From Capitella teleta (lineage: Eukaryota; Annelida; Polychaeta; Capitellidae): a DNA stretch of 64,000 nt. The stretch is from the NCBI GenBank assembly GCA_000328365.1, contig KB299377.1, forward strand, positions 8,668-72,667, read 5' to 3'. The notes under the pieces were generated by a model. The model saw only the letters and a program-made list of their open reading frames with translations. It made no database searches and was not told the origin of the DNA. Every line of letters begins with the position of its first letter. Positions within the stretch are counted from its first letter, which is position 1. Below are positions 9,643 through 22,107 of the stretch, one piece after another. The translations under genes and the position numbers were made by a program.

Positions 9643-12600
9643 TCACTGCTTGTTGTCTCGGGACGGTCGTCTCCGCTTGCTCAGTACAGGACCAGGAAGT
9701 TCACAGTGCTCTGTGGAGGAGATAGGTGAGCTTTGTGAAAGACGAAGCAGATAGGCAAGTCTTACCTTTGGACTTACATGACCGTGTGGATCGTTTACCA
9801 GAATCAGAGATTGGGGCAGCAGTGTCCTCATCCACTTTATCCTCAGTTTTCACAGCGGTTGGGGCAGCAGCTTTAGGTCCTTTGCTGGCAGTGGACCCAT
9901 GTGGCACCCTGTTGTTGAGTTCTGTGAGAAAAAATGATCAGTTAGAAGGTTTGGTCTAAAATTTATTACAAACCTTCATGGCCTTTTGCTTGGTCAGCCT
10001 TCTGGGGGCCTGTCTTGGCCTTGGAAGTTGCATCTTTGTTGGTTGCCTTCTTGGCCCTGGTAGACATGGGTTTGTCATCAGTCGCATTCGTTGCAGGATC
10101 TTTGCTCTGTGCAGCCACTCGCGCCTTCAGCTCGCTAAGAGCAATGTCGTCATCACTAGAGGATGTCAGGGTGCCTTTCTCAGTCTCTTCAGAGAGCACA
10201 AGTTTGCGCTTGCTTCCTCTTGTGGTCTTGACAGAAGAAGGCTCTTCCGGTGGGACATCATGTATGACCTGTTTACGGCCACTGCTTCGAGTGGCCATGC
10301 GGCCAGAGCTAGGAGCAGGCGAGAGTGAACGGTCAGAGCTGCCACCGCGTGTGGAGTGCATCCTGCTTTCAGTCGGAGTTGGGATTCGCGTGTCTTCAAT
10401 CATATCATTGGGGCGCGTCCTCACAGGGGTTACAATCTCATGACTGATGCTGCAGGAACTCTTTTGTGATTCTGTGGAATCGCGACTCTTTCTGCGACTG
10501 ACTCGAGCTGCTGATGGCTTTAGTGTCACCTCCTCAGGCTCTGCACTGCCTGCTGGTTTGCAGGCTGTTTTAGCTGCTTTTGACATTAGCTCTTCTTTGG
10601 CCTCGACCTTGGCCACCTTTGCCTTTGGAGCACCATCCTGGGCTGAAGAGGCAGCATCAGTAGATGACCCTGACAATTTCCGCTTGCTTGCACGCTGCTT
10701 TTGGGCCTCTTCTGGTTTCAGCTCCACCTTCAGGTCCTCTGCTGCTGCAGGAGGATTTTCCTCCTGAACAGGGCGGCTGTCCTTTTGAGAAACATCCACT
10801 TTGACTTCGCCCTCCTCTTTGCTGTCTGGCTTCAGCACCATGACCTTGCGCACAGGAGACAGCTGTTGCAATCCAGGACTCATAATCCGTGGGCTCACAA
10901 TGGGAACACCCGCAGCACCAGCACCTGAAGGAGGCCGTGCACTGTATGAATGCTCACTGACGAACGATGAGTCACTGCTGGAGGGAGACGGCAGGTCCTG
11001 TTGCTTCACCTCTGCCTCTGGGTTGGTGGCCACAGTCAACATGCTTGTAACTGGAGTGTCTGCCAGGACACATTGAGGAACTGGGGCTGCAGCAGGGCTG
11101 GTCGCATGAGCGTCATATGAGAGCTTGCGATGGGAGCAGGGTGGTGACTTCTGTACATTGACCTTGGGAGCAGCAGCTGAAGAATAGGGTCCGATGGCAT
11201 TCACAGATGAATTGATGGGCACCATGCGGCTGTAGTCAGGTGAGGTAGGTGGGGTGACGTCCAAGGGCAGCGATTTCATCACCTTCTGTACACTCTCCGT
11301 TAAGTTGTGAGGGAATCCAGGAGAGGTGATTGGATGTGCTGAGTTTACCACAACCGTTGGGGTGCTAAGAGACTTCTGCACAAAGTTTGATAAGTGAAGG
11401 CTGGAGTGATTGGGTAATTCAATCGCGGACGTGACAGTGATGGTATGGGTTTTGATGCTGGACTTCTGCACTTTGTACTTCGAGTGCTGAGGCTGCATAG
11501 CCGGGAGATTCATGAGGGAGAGCTCTGAGGGGCATAGCGCCATCATGGGAGGAGCGGCCAGAGCTGCCTCTGTCATGCCCAGCTCAGCCTTTACGTCCAT
11601 ATCAGCAGTGACATACGCTCTTTGCATGCCAGCCATCAGCTGACCTCCAGGCAATTTGCCCAGCAGAGGAGCTTCATTGTTGATCTTGTGTGAGGCGTAC
11701 AGCATGGCTTTCTGTGTCAGAGCAGCGTCAGTCTCGATCTTCAAGGTGCTTTCCTGCTCTCCATTGTTTGCTTTGGATGCTTTCTGACACTTGACTTTCT
11801 TCATGTCTGGCGTAGTCACCATTTCAACACTCTCAATCTCCAGCTCTCTGTCCTGCAGGGGCTTCATGATCGAGATGCCTTTTGATGCATTCGCAGGAGC
11901 CTTGGAATCGGTGGCATCAGAGCAATTAGGAGGAGGAGCATGGTCATTGTGACAGTCATTAGGTGCCTCGTGATTGTGGGATGGAGGAGAGCCATGGGAA
12001 TTCACATCATTGGCCAGCTTCTCATTGTCACTAAGACCATCAGCATCTTGCTTTGTCGCATCCCTGATAAGTAGGGGAGCGCAAGGCTTTGAGACAGCAG
12101 GTTCTTTGATGGTGTCTGCTTTGAAGGAGTCTTGCTTCTGCTGTGTGATGACAGCATCAGGAGAAGAGGGCTTCGGGTGCCACGCTTTCTGAGGAGCAGG
12201 AAGAGCAAAGCCGTCTATGGCCGCAGCATTAGGGCTGTTGCTGGAGGCGTGCTGCTGCTTCTGTGGTGCTGGCTGCGTGGGTGGGGGGTCCATGCTGGTC
12301 TTGTGAAATTTTGCAAAGTTGCTCAGCGCCTGACTGAAGTGGCCCTGTGAAGCGGCCAGCTCTGCGGCCTTTGTGCTAGCTGCAGTGTCCGGGGGAATGA
12401 CAGTGCAAATAGGCGAAGACGACTGCACACTGGATACAGTTGAAGTCGCGAGGCTGTTGGCTTGCGTCACAATCAGAGGAAGACCCAGGACTGGGGAGAT
12501 GCTCATGACGGGTTGTGATGAAGACACTGCGTCGGTCGTGCAGACACTGCTGACAAGAGGAGAAGCCGCTTTGGGGGGGCATGCGTCTTCTGTGTATGGG

Positions 12601-14015
12601 GTGTGGCTCTTGATCGGCGACTCTTCGTCTTCTTTGCCCGTGGCAGGAAGGCTTGGGGGCACGAGATCCCCCGGTGGCAAAACATCTTCGGTGTCTTTAG
12701 GGCCATTATCAGTCGGTGATGGTTGCGGAGCTAAGTCTGCAGGAGCTGCAAAAAGACAGACAGAGCAGGGTTAGCTGAGCTGCCGATTTATGAGCAATGC
12801 ACGCACAATGCGGCAGCAGGATAGGGAAAAAAATAGGGTTGACAGGACGAAAACAAATCGATCAAGCAGCTCGACAGAATGGCAGAAGGCACACGACAGC
12901 TGCTATTTATAGAACTATAGAATCCCAGTCGATGCTGTTATGCTTAATGCTTGCTATTATAAATGGTATGCGGAGAAATATAATTCGTGAATTAATCTCG
13001 GATTCTATGGCAACGAAGACAAGTGTGTGTGTGTGTGTGGGGAAGGGGGGGGGCGATTGGCAATCACCGTGCAGCCGGCGATGTGGCTGCAATGAGCAAC
13101 CCCACGTGTAGATCTGCAGCGCACGCGAAGGGGGAGGGAGCCACAGACCACAGAGCAAGGGGAGGGGGGTGGGCGAACGGGCCTCAAAAGGAGGAGAGAA
13201 AAAAAACCCCACCGTTTATCACAGCGGAACGCGTCAACGGAGCAAGAAAAATGCCGAAATCATTACAAGCCGGCAATCAGGGAAGCCTCGCTAAATCAGG
13301 GCATTCTGCGTTTACAGTATCATTTAATCTCCCGGGGCCCGCGGGGGCTCAAGGGAATCGCACGAATGGCACCATGGATCAACCAACGATATCATTTGCA
13401 CGCCGCATGCACAATTTAATGTACCATCACTGTACATTGCAGAACTTCTGTGAATTGCGATTTTGCGATAAGCACTCATATCGAATGTTGGACGACCTCT
13501 GATGGGTTAACATCCATCACCAACACGTGCAAAGCATGATCGCACGCACGATCGACTATCGATCGCTCATCAAACTGATCAGTATTCCCAACCCGAGCCA
13601 TGACACAGCGAAATTCGATTTCCCGTAACTTTTCGAAAGTAAATTATTCGCAGGCAAAATGCATGAAGCGGACGAGCACAGCGGCAGCAGCTGCGATTGG
13701 AATTCCGAGGGGACGTGGCGAGGATCGTAAATCGAGCGCTGTCCACCGGAGCATTATACGGCAGCACACGCGGTGGCGGCGGAGAACGGCGATCCATCGA
13801 CAAGCGAAGGCCAGTTAGCGAAGAATGCTCGGAACTTTCACGCTGCGCTGAACGGAGGCGCAGCAGTACCGCTGGTACGGCACCGGCAGGCAAAGGGTTA
13901 ACGCCGAAGCCAGCGCGCAAGGGGTTAACCCAGAAGAGCCAGGCAGCACGCGCAGGAATAGATCAATATTCGCAGGCACGGCGGCCATGACGCGGCAGCA
14001 GTCAACAAGTGGCCG

Positions 14016-14049
<34 letters not shown>

Positions 14050-17000
14050 CCGAATTGCTTGTTCGGAGTGTGAAGCGGAGGGACACGCCCCCAGCCAACC
14101 AGCATGATCACACGACGCCGATGCATCGATTACGTGCGACCATCGCACGCTTACGCCGTTCGCGCGCTTTCAGCGATAGGCTCTGTCCGACTGCTTGAAT
14201 AATCGTCGATTAGGCTGGTCGACATAGATTTATCAGCAACCGAAGTGAACGCATTTTTCCTGCTCTTCTGACAACCCAGATGTCAGAACCGAACCGAAGA
14301 GGCCTTGTCAAGCGAGATCAGAAGGATTTGGCTGTTCTTGGCACGCAGCCAACAATCGGTCACCTTCAACCCGTGACCCCATTCGGCGCAGATATCGCGC
14401 CGCTGATTGGTTGGAGCGAAAAAAGTTCTTGACAACAAAGTAGTACATGCAAGGCTATCGACGTTGAGCGTGCCTCGAATGTCAACAACGATCCCAATTA
14501 ACGCCCACGGTTCCGTGTAATTAAGACAGTCGAGTAGCACCGGCAGATCGAACGCGCAGGGCCCCGAGATGCAGGCCGAGAGGGCAAGGCGGTCGACCCG
14601 TATGGCGGACGACGCACGGGAAGCGTAAAAATAGCGCGCGATACGACTGCAGATAAGCAAACTGATTACATGCCCCCAAAAAGCGCACACACTAAAAAAG
14701 CCATGCATACAGACCGCATCACGCCGAAATCATGTCACATAATTCAACAAACTATACTTGTGATAAAGAGCGCTCACCTTTCGACTTGCAATCTGCGGCT
14801 CGAGAGGTATCCGGCGCAACTCCGACGGCGTCAGCAACGTTGCCAGGCGTCGTCTGCATGGTTACGGCGGCCACAGAGTTCTTGTTGGCGTCAACGTTGA
14901 TTTCATTCGGCTTCACCGACGGCAGAAAGTCGTGGTCGTCACTGCACTGGCCGTCCACCTGCAGCTTGCACGCGTCAATTTTATCGTGCGCCGCAATGCC
15001 GTTGACCATGGGAGGCGGGTGGACGACCTTGCTGTCGATGCCTCGTCGCTTCAGGTCCGAGGAAGCTGAAGGCACGCCTTTCGAGAGGAAACCGACGTCG
15101 TTTTGGTGCATGGCGGCGTTCTTTGGGTCGAGCATGTTGAGCACCTTGCTGTTGTTGAGGTGCAGTTCCCTGGGGGGGCTTTCGAGGGCATAGCCAACCA
15201 CCATGACATTCTGGTTGTCAGCCGAGGGCAGGCTGTCTTCCTTCTTGCTCTGTTTGCGGGTCGCCCTCTCGTGCGTGGTGTCCGCGGCCGGGAGCAGCAC
15301 GCGGTCGCCGCCGTTGACGGGCGAGTGGCGCATGTTGTCCGGACTGCCGGTCGTTTGCGAGAGCGTACTGCCGTGCTCGTCGAACGAGTGGTTGCTCAAC
15401 TCAGAGTCGTGGTTTATGTGCCCGATGCCATCCGTCTTATTCGCCGTTTGGCTGGCGATCCCGGAGTCGCTTCCCGAACCAGGGCTCTCTTCCTCGGCTG
15501 ACGCGGAAGCACCGTTGCTGCGGATCACAGGTTCGGCCTCGACCGCACTCAAGCAATCGGCGCCAAGCTGCTTCGTCAGTTTGCCAGATGCCTGAGGAAT
15601 GACCTCGTGAAGGCTCTTGTGCGCCTCGGTCGGAGGGCTGCTGGTGGCGTGATTGCAGTCCGTCTGCTGGAGGGGAGGAGGGCCGGGTGTTGCGTCACCA
15701 GAGGCAGGCACGCCATCACATGGGGGCGCTCTGTCCGCGGGGGATTCAGGGGCTGATGGGGAGGCATGGGGAGGCGCTGCGTTAGTGCTCGCCCGCTCAG
15801 AGTCAGGCGCAGCAGAGGCTCGAGGTACATCCACGGCCTGTGCGACCAGTTGCACAGGAAGCCCTGCGCTCTGAGGCCGACCGTTATCCGTGGGTAGGTG
15901 CTGAGCACTGTTGCTGCCTGAGGTGGATGGGTTACTGCGCACACAAGGAGTCACTGTAGCTGTTTGATGAGGGTTGAGAGCGTAATGCACAGGATGACTA
16001 GATGCTGCCCCGGGAACTACTCCAACGCGTTGCACGCAATCCGTCGGATTTGGCGCACTGGTTGACATAACGACGTCAGCTGCGGATCGCGCCAGCTGCG
16101 ACGGCAACGACACAGCCGCCGCAGCCGCTTCAGTTACAGCATTTGATGTTGAAACACTGGACGTGGATACCACAGACACAGCGGATGAGGAGGAGGAAGA
16201 TGATTGCACAAGAGCACTCGATGAGGTCACGCTGCATGACGCCACAGTGTTCGGCTGCACACAGTTCAAAGGGGAAGCCACCGCCGCAGGGGAAGCAGCA
16301 GTGGACGAAGGAGGAGGCGATGACGTCGCAGTGGGCAGCGGAGGCCCCGTGACCAATGGCACAGGCGGTCTCTGGGGAAGCAGAGGCAAGCCTGGTGCGC
16401 CCACTGACGATGGGAAGGGAGGAGGGGGCGCCATGTGGTGTTGCTGCGACGACGGCATGATCTGCGGCGGCGCATGGCTAGGGTAGGACACACTTGAAGG
16501 AGAGCATACAGAAGGCTGATGAGGTGGGGTGGGGGCAGGAGCAAAGGACGCCGGCACAGAGGTGTACGCGTGCGCACAAGTAGGCACCCCTGCACCGCTG
16601 GTGGTCATGGAAGAAGCGGAGAACGGGGGCATGACTGGCTGACCGCTGACCAGCACCCCTGCAGAGGAAGAAGTCGGCAGCGGCACCGATGATGTCGTTG
16701 CTGGGTTCAAGTGATTGAAAGGTGAAGGGGAAGTCAAGGGACTGTTAATCAGATGGAGGGATTTCACAGAAGTGTCCATAGGTACCCTGCCAGCGGCATG
16801 GTAGTTGCCAACAGAGGGACTAGATGCCTGGAGGTGATGCTGCTGCTGCTGCTGCTGCTGCTGAGGTGTATGAAGGTGCGAGACCCCTGTCGTCACCGGC
16901 TGATTGTGCAAGGCCACAAGAGGGTTGACTGGCGGGTGCAGATGTACCAACGGGTGCGGCGCTTTTTCGGCACCATCCTCAGAAGGACGCGACAGAGAGA

Positions 17001-18920
17001 GCACACTGTCATCACTAGTATCCATCAGTTCCAACTGACCCGTGTAAGGATTGATGATCTGCTGAAGACCAGCACTCGGGTGTTTGCTGGCAGAAGATAA
17101 CACAGGAGATTTGCCCCTTTGCACAGCGGGGCTCCTTATCATGGAGGGATTATTGTGGACCACAGCACCATGAGGCATTGTCACGTTGTCAACATGCTCT
17201 GGAAGAGATAACGGAAAGCTCACAGGGGTGGCACCAGATGCAGCAGCCATCATGTGGGGGGGCGGCCGCGGATGGTGCTGACCCTGGGGGGGCACAGGGG
17301 CCATCGGCCTCATTGGCATGTCTGCCGCTGCCGACGACAACGGCACAGCCTGGGGTCCATAGTCCTGAGGGGGACCACTCAAAGGTGGTACTCTGTCCTG
17401 AGCAGCTGCAGCCACAGCAGACAGTGCTGCAGAAGCCGTGTGTTGCAAAGGGCCAGGTTGGCCGGGGTGAGGCTGGGGTGGCTGCTGCTGTTGCAGATGC
17501 GGCTGCTGCTGCTGCTGCGGCTGAGGCTGCTGCTGCTGCTGCTGAGGAGGTTGCTGGCCAAGCATGGCTGAGGGGTCCATGCCAGGCGGCCTAACAGCAG
17601 TGCACTCAACTTTGGGCTTGCGAGGCCGCCGTTTCTTCTTCGTAGGGGGCATGACCCCCATGAAGGCTTCATAAGCCTCAGGTGGAAGCCCTTTCTGCTG
17701 CTGAAGCTGCTGGAGTTGTTGTTGCTGCTGCTTCTGCTGCTGCATGAGGCTATTCAAGTGGCCCCCTACTTCACTTTGCAGCAGGTTGACCAACAGTGGG
17801 CTGGATGATGTGATGTCTTTGTTAGCAACAGTCCTCTGAATATTGTTCACAGCATTGCCACTATGCGGTAGGCTCACAGCAAAGTTTGTAGCATTGCGTA
17901 TTCCAGGTGAACCAGAACTGGTTATGGAAGGTGGGGGTGTGGGGTAGTTGGGGCTGATGGCATCTGGTTTTCCCTGAATGAAGTGACTGGTCATGCCCGG
18001 AGGCTGGTATGCAGGAGGACTGACACCTGGCAAATGGGGAGCACTGGATGACACCATGGCAGCAACAGCCGCAGCACTGTGAGCAGGGCTCCGTGAGGGA
18101 GAGGCCATGTGGAAGTGGTGGGCGGCATCTGGGGGCATGCCAGAATGCATCCCTGATGCTAAGCCCTCTGGTCGATGCATGGGGCCCATGAAAGTCTTTG
18201 GGTGGGGCCCAAGATGTTGCTGATGGCCAGCACGAAGAGACTCCAAAAAAGCACTGCCATCAGGTGCCTGTGGATGTTGCGGCTGCTGCTGCTGTTGCTG
18301 TTGTTGTTGCTGTTGCTGTAGGTGTTGTTGCTGACTGAGGTACTCAGCAATATTCCTACTCGTTTTCTCAACATGCTTTGGTGCGCCTGGGTAATCATCC
18401 TCACTTTGCATATTATCAAAGACTGAAGATGTCTTGTTGCTTGGACCTGCGACTGATGAAGAGGAAGGGGAGAGCAGGGTTGCGCTGGCAGGAGGCCCAT
18501 TAGTCCTGAACACAACCTCAGTTGTCTCATTGTTCTTGCCAGCGATGGTCAGCGAGATAGAGCGGTCACCCTGCACCTGGACAGCCAGGATGCCCAGCTG
18601 CCGCAGGGTCTGGTCTCCTTGTTCTGCTAACAGCTTCAAGCGCAGGGCTGCCTCTTTGGGTATGTTGAATGTGACACGTACGCTGTTCCAGGGCTCCACC
18701 TTCTTCACAATCAGCTTGCGCTGACCTACAATAAAGCAGCATCAACCACATGTTGCGGAATAAGCAATTAAGGTTTACCAGAAACGATGAGCTCCTGCAG
18801 CTTCCGCTTCAAGTCGGTCAGCTGCTGTTCATGGAACTCCGGGTCGTAGAAGTCACCCTCACAGGTCACCACAGTTTCAATGTAGTCTTCCATCTGTGGA
18901 CCCATGGTGAGGGGCTCCAT
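9643..18920 (-). CDS. NCOA6: Nuclear receptor coactivator 6 (NCOA6/ASC-2)
   Basis: NCOA6 is a nuclear coactivator scaffold, a subunit of the KMT2C/D (MLL3/4) H3K4 methyltransferase complex, recruited by nuclear receptors through LxxLL. Coding exons: 18920-18779, 18725-14778, 12745-9974, 9921-9766 and 9710-9643; summed, 2361 codons plus stop, all junctions GT/AG and in phase. The N-terminal block [15 protein letters not shown] (about residue 55) is nearly identical to vertebrate NCOA6. A Q-rich tract follows, then [15 protein letters not shown] (LxxLL, about residues 356-361) and a basic [10 protein letters not shown] stretch, in the vertebrate order. The rest is low-complexity Q/P/S. The C-terminal [12 protein letters not shown] resembles the vertebrate SKRRKSK end. 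The start Met at 18920-18918 follows a TTTCGCAG acceptor, so an untranslated exon probably lies upstream. The vertebrate acidic N-terminus is not seen and may be absent. Exons 2 and 3 are unusually large. Human NCOA6 is about 2060 aa. Confidence 0.9.
12746..14777 (-). promoter_or_regulatory. CpG-rich 2-kb NCOA6 intron, possible internal promoter
   Basis: This intron is far longer than the gene's other introns (46-54 nt). It is rich in CpG between about 13000 and 14700, unlike the AT-rich surroundings. It contains (GT)n near 13023-13041 and nine CAG units at 14018-14044. On the minus strand a GTCATGGCCGCC sequence at about 13990-13979 combines a YY1-like core with a good initiation context. 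An alternative transcription start for a C-terminal NCOA6 isoform is possible but unproven. Confidence 0.35.
14018..14044 (+). repeat. (CAG)9 microsatellite
   Basis: Nine uninterrupted CAG units lie within the CpG-rich NCOA6 intron. Confidence 0.9.
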
Positions 18921-18923
18921 AAC

Positions 18924-21846
18924 CTGCGAAAGAAGAGCAAACACATGACAGAAGGCCGAATCAAGAATCTCAGGCAGCATCAAATCATTCAAATTGAGAA
19001 TGTACATAGGTCATGGGAGGGGACTTGATGACAGGAACATGGTCATGCTCATGAAAGATACATCAAAATCAGACTGATCAATCTCCATCATTCCTCATTT
19101 ACACTCATTAACATTTCAACAGAAACGTAGTGAGGGATTTTTACTTCCATATAATGACTATGAATCTATGATAATGAATTAATGATAAACATTTTCTATG
19201 CAGCCTCTAATAAATATTGATCAAATCCTGAAGCAGAATTAATGAAAATTGAAAAATAGAACAGTATTACATGCCAGCACTAAGCAGTACCGTCCATATT
19301 TGTAACCCAGAAGGATCCATGGTTTTAGCATGTGTGTCCTCAGGGATTGAACAAAAACCCTCGTGAGCCAGGGATAAAGGCCATTGTGCATGAGGAAGGC
19401 CCATTAGGGAACGACTTCAAGGACAATTAACTACTGACCAAGCATTTCAATCATTCAAGAATAAAAATTCATTGCACCTGAACTTGAATTAGGAATTTTT
19501 TAAATACAACTGCAGAAGATTACCGGGGTAACCACTAATAATACGGATAATTAGTTAATTCAGTTATTTACAACATCTCAAAGTCCATCATTTATTCATT
19601 TTGAATAATTTCTCACAAAGTCATGAAATTATACATTGTAATGTATGATATCACCAAATTGGAGGAGCCATGACTAAGCATGACTGAATGAGATTTCCAT
19701 ATCCAAAAATGGACTCATCATAGAAGATCGAGGATCAAGAGGTCAAGGGGGATATTTCTATGAAATGCCCAAACATCGACTAAGTTCAAAGAAGAAAGAG
19801 CTATCCGAGAAATTATAAAACCATTCATAGATTTCAAGAAAGACAAGCAGCAAAGCAGAATACTAGGATTAGAAACTGAGATATGATGGATCCATGTTCA
19901 TCGAAGATAAGATCATAGAGCCATAAAAACATATGGCGTTGTGGCGATGGCATTGAATTTCACACTGAAATCCCAAGGGAACAGAAACAAATCACTTCAA
20001 TTGTTTGCACTCTCTGCTTCAATCAGCATAATCAAATTGCTTCCATCATTTAGATCCAATTCCCTCACATATTTTCACTTTTCATAGAATTTTCAATGAT
20101 TTACTCATGATTCAAGATACAAGGAGGCAAGTGAATGAAAATAATCAAAATACTACAGCCACACCTTGTTAATCGGGTTTCCTCAGTTCACGTTTTTAGA
20201 AACTTGAAAGGCCTGATTATTAATTTTATGATTTTTATCAAACCTGTTCAGAATACTACAAGAATGATTTGTGATCAAGAATCAAGGCTGGCTGAATTGC
20301 AATAACGCCAGATTAACAGGGTCTGTGACTTTAGATGATGTAATGATGTTTCGATTGGCTAATGACTATTATCAAAATGATAATGAACTTGATCCATTAT
20401 ACAGTACTTCTTATTAGTTATAAACCTTATACAGCTTACTATGCTTGGGATAAGAGTTCTTTTTAAGGTATTGATGAATACCAGTTACCATTCATAATGC
20501 AACATGAAACTTTTTGCTAACTTGGCCAGATGGCCCCAGCAACACCTCAGCACCATGTGGCAGATTTCAAAACCATGGCAGAAATCTTGGGAGGGTTCAT
20601 AACTTCATATCTCTTTCTTTAGTATGAAAAACAGGTCAAAATATAAATTAATAATTGGAAGGATCTATTAGAACTTTCCTTTCATGATTGTGGCATTACA
20701 AGGTACATCGTGTTGACCTTTGAATCTGAATTGAAATACAATTAGGGTATTATCAATAAAAAAACTAACAATAGATTTGTTCAATCATTTCCATGAAATG
20801 CTATGTCGCGTCACTTGTTTTCGTCTTAACATAACTAACATGGGCACTATTTTTGCATAGTGGGCACAGTGATATAATGGAACAATTTTAAAGTGAAATG
20901 TCTTGAAAAAATTAAAATTGACATTTTCAGTATAGAAATATTTCAGTACAACTGCACCACTATATAAGTCAGTATACCCATATTGGTATATTAGTTCACA
21001 TGCTTTATGCCTTTATCCATACAAAAGATTATCAAATTTATGGAAGTTTTGAATCTACAGTAGAACTCTTTTTTTTTTCTTCACAGGATTGAAACAAAAT
21101 TGTGACACAGGTATAAATTTTATATCCTGGTAAATCTAGTTATTATGCAAAATCCAATTTTCTGTTTCAGCACTATGTGTACAGCAAAAAAAAAAAAAAC
21201 CCCTGGTCTGTATTTAGTGCAAAAACCAAGTCAGAAATATGCGATCGACGGTTTTCAATAAAACCGATGTTAACCCTTTGTATGGGTAACTTGACCTCAA
21301 TGGGAAGAGCTGATAAATTTATATCCTTAATTAAGCAATGCCAAATGAGGTTTGCAGCCACATAATATGTGTATGAGTAAAATCAGTTAATAGTTTAATA
21401 GTTAATACCAAAAAGACCACACAATTGAAATGCCATGCTAAGAGAAAACAATTACATCTGAATAATAGATCTATATAAATAAACACTGAATGGGATGGTG
21501 ACGACTGTCCACAGACAAAAGATTCAAGATTAGAATCAAAGAACAAACTGAAGATAATGAAATGACCTAAGAGAGCAAAAGTGTATAATGAGGGAGTTTT
21601 AATGTCATGCTAGCATGTGATCTTCCTATGTTCCTGATATCTCCACAATGCCCTCCCATCAATTTACACAGATTCAATGATCAGATTTTACATGAGAAAC
21701 AACTCGTTGGCTGGAAATTCATCAGCAGTTTTCCTGCATATGAGGCATGATTGCTTCATGTTCACACATGAAAATATTGCATGCTCAGAGCGACAGATGA
21801 TGAAACAAAACCAACATGGGCACAATTTTTGAAAAATTTGAAAATA
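18924..21846. other. Upstream of NCOA6 coding start: intron of 5' UTR or spacer
   Basis: AT-rich sequence with no recognised exon or repeat. The acceptor at 18926-18924 implies that a 5' UTR exon lies somewhere above 18924, but I cannot place it. Confidence 0.4.
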
Positions 21847-22107
21847 CTGTAAAACAGCAAATTTTCACAGCGCTAAACTTTTGCAGTTGCACCTATCAAA
21901 TGGGAAGATTTTTCGTGCATGAAAAGTTTGCGGTCGTGAGTATGTATGTTATATGTGGTCATGGGCTGGCGAAAGTTCACGCATGAAATTTTGCTTAAAT
22001 TGGGGCATGTGTGTGGAAATGTTCGCTGTGTTTGGGGTCACCCGCAGTTGCCCGCGAGCGTTAACACAGCAAACATCTCCTGTCCGCGAAATTTTGCTGT
22101 TCTACAA
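21847..22107. mobile_element. TA-flanked MITE, family with ACAGCAAAATTT termini, copy 1
   Basis: The left end reads TA then CTGTAAAACAGCAAATTTTC, and the right end inverted reads TA then TTGTAGAACAGCAAAATTTC. TA dinucleotides flank both ends at 21845-21846 and 22108-22109, as for Tc1/mariner-type insertion. A second member with the same termini is at 63076-63202. No transposase is present. Confidence 0.6.

Noticed and set aside
10015-10443. Long plus-strand frames opposite NCOA6 exon 3 (also within 14732-17594)
   Set aside because: They are antisense shadows of GC-rich, low-complexity NCOA6 exons.
13815-14126. Minus-strand frame with poly-alanine in the NCOA6 intron
   Set aside because: The alanine run is the translated CAG/CTG microsatellite and no flanking conserved residues were seen. 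Kept only as part of the alternative-promoter idea.
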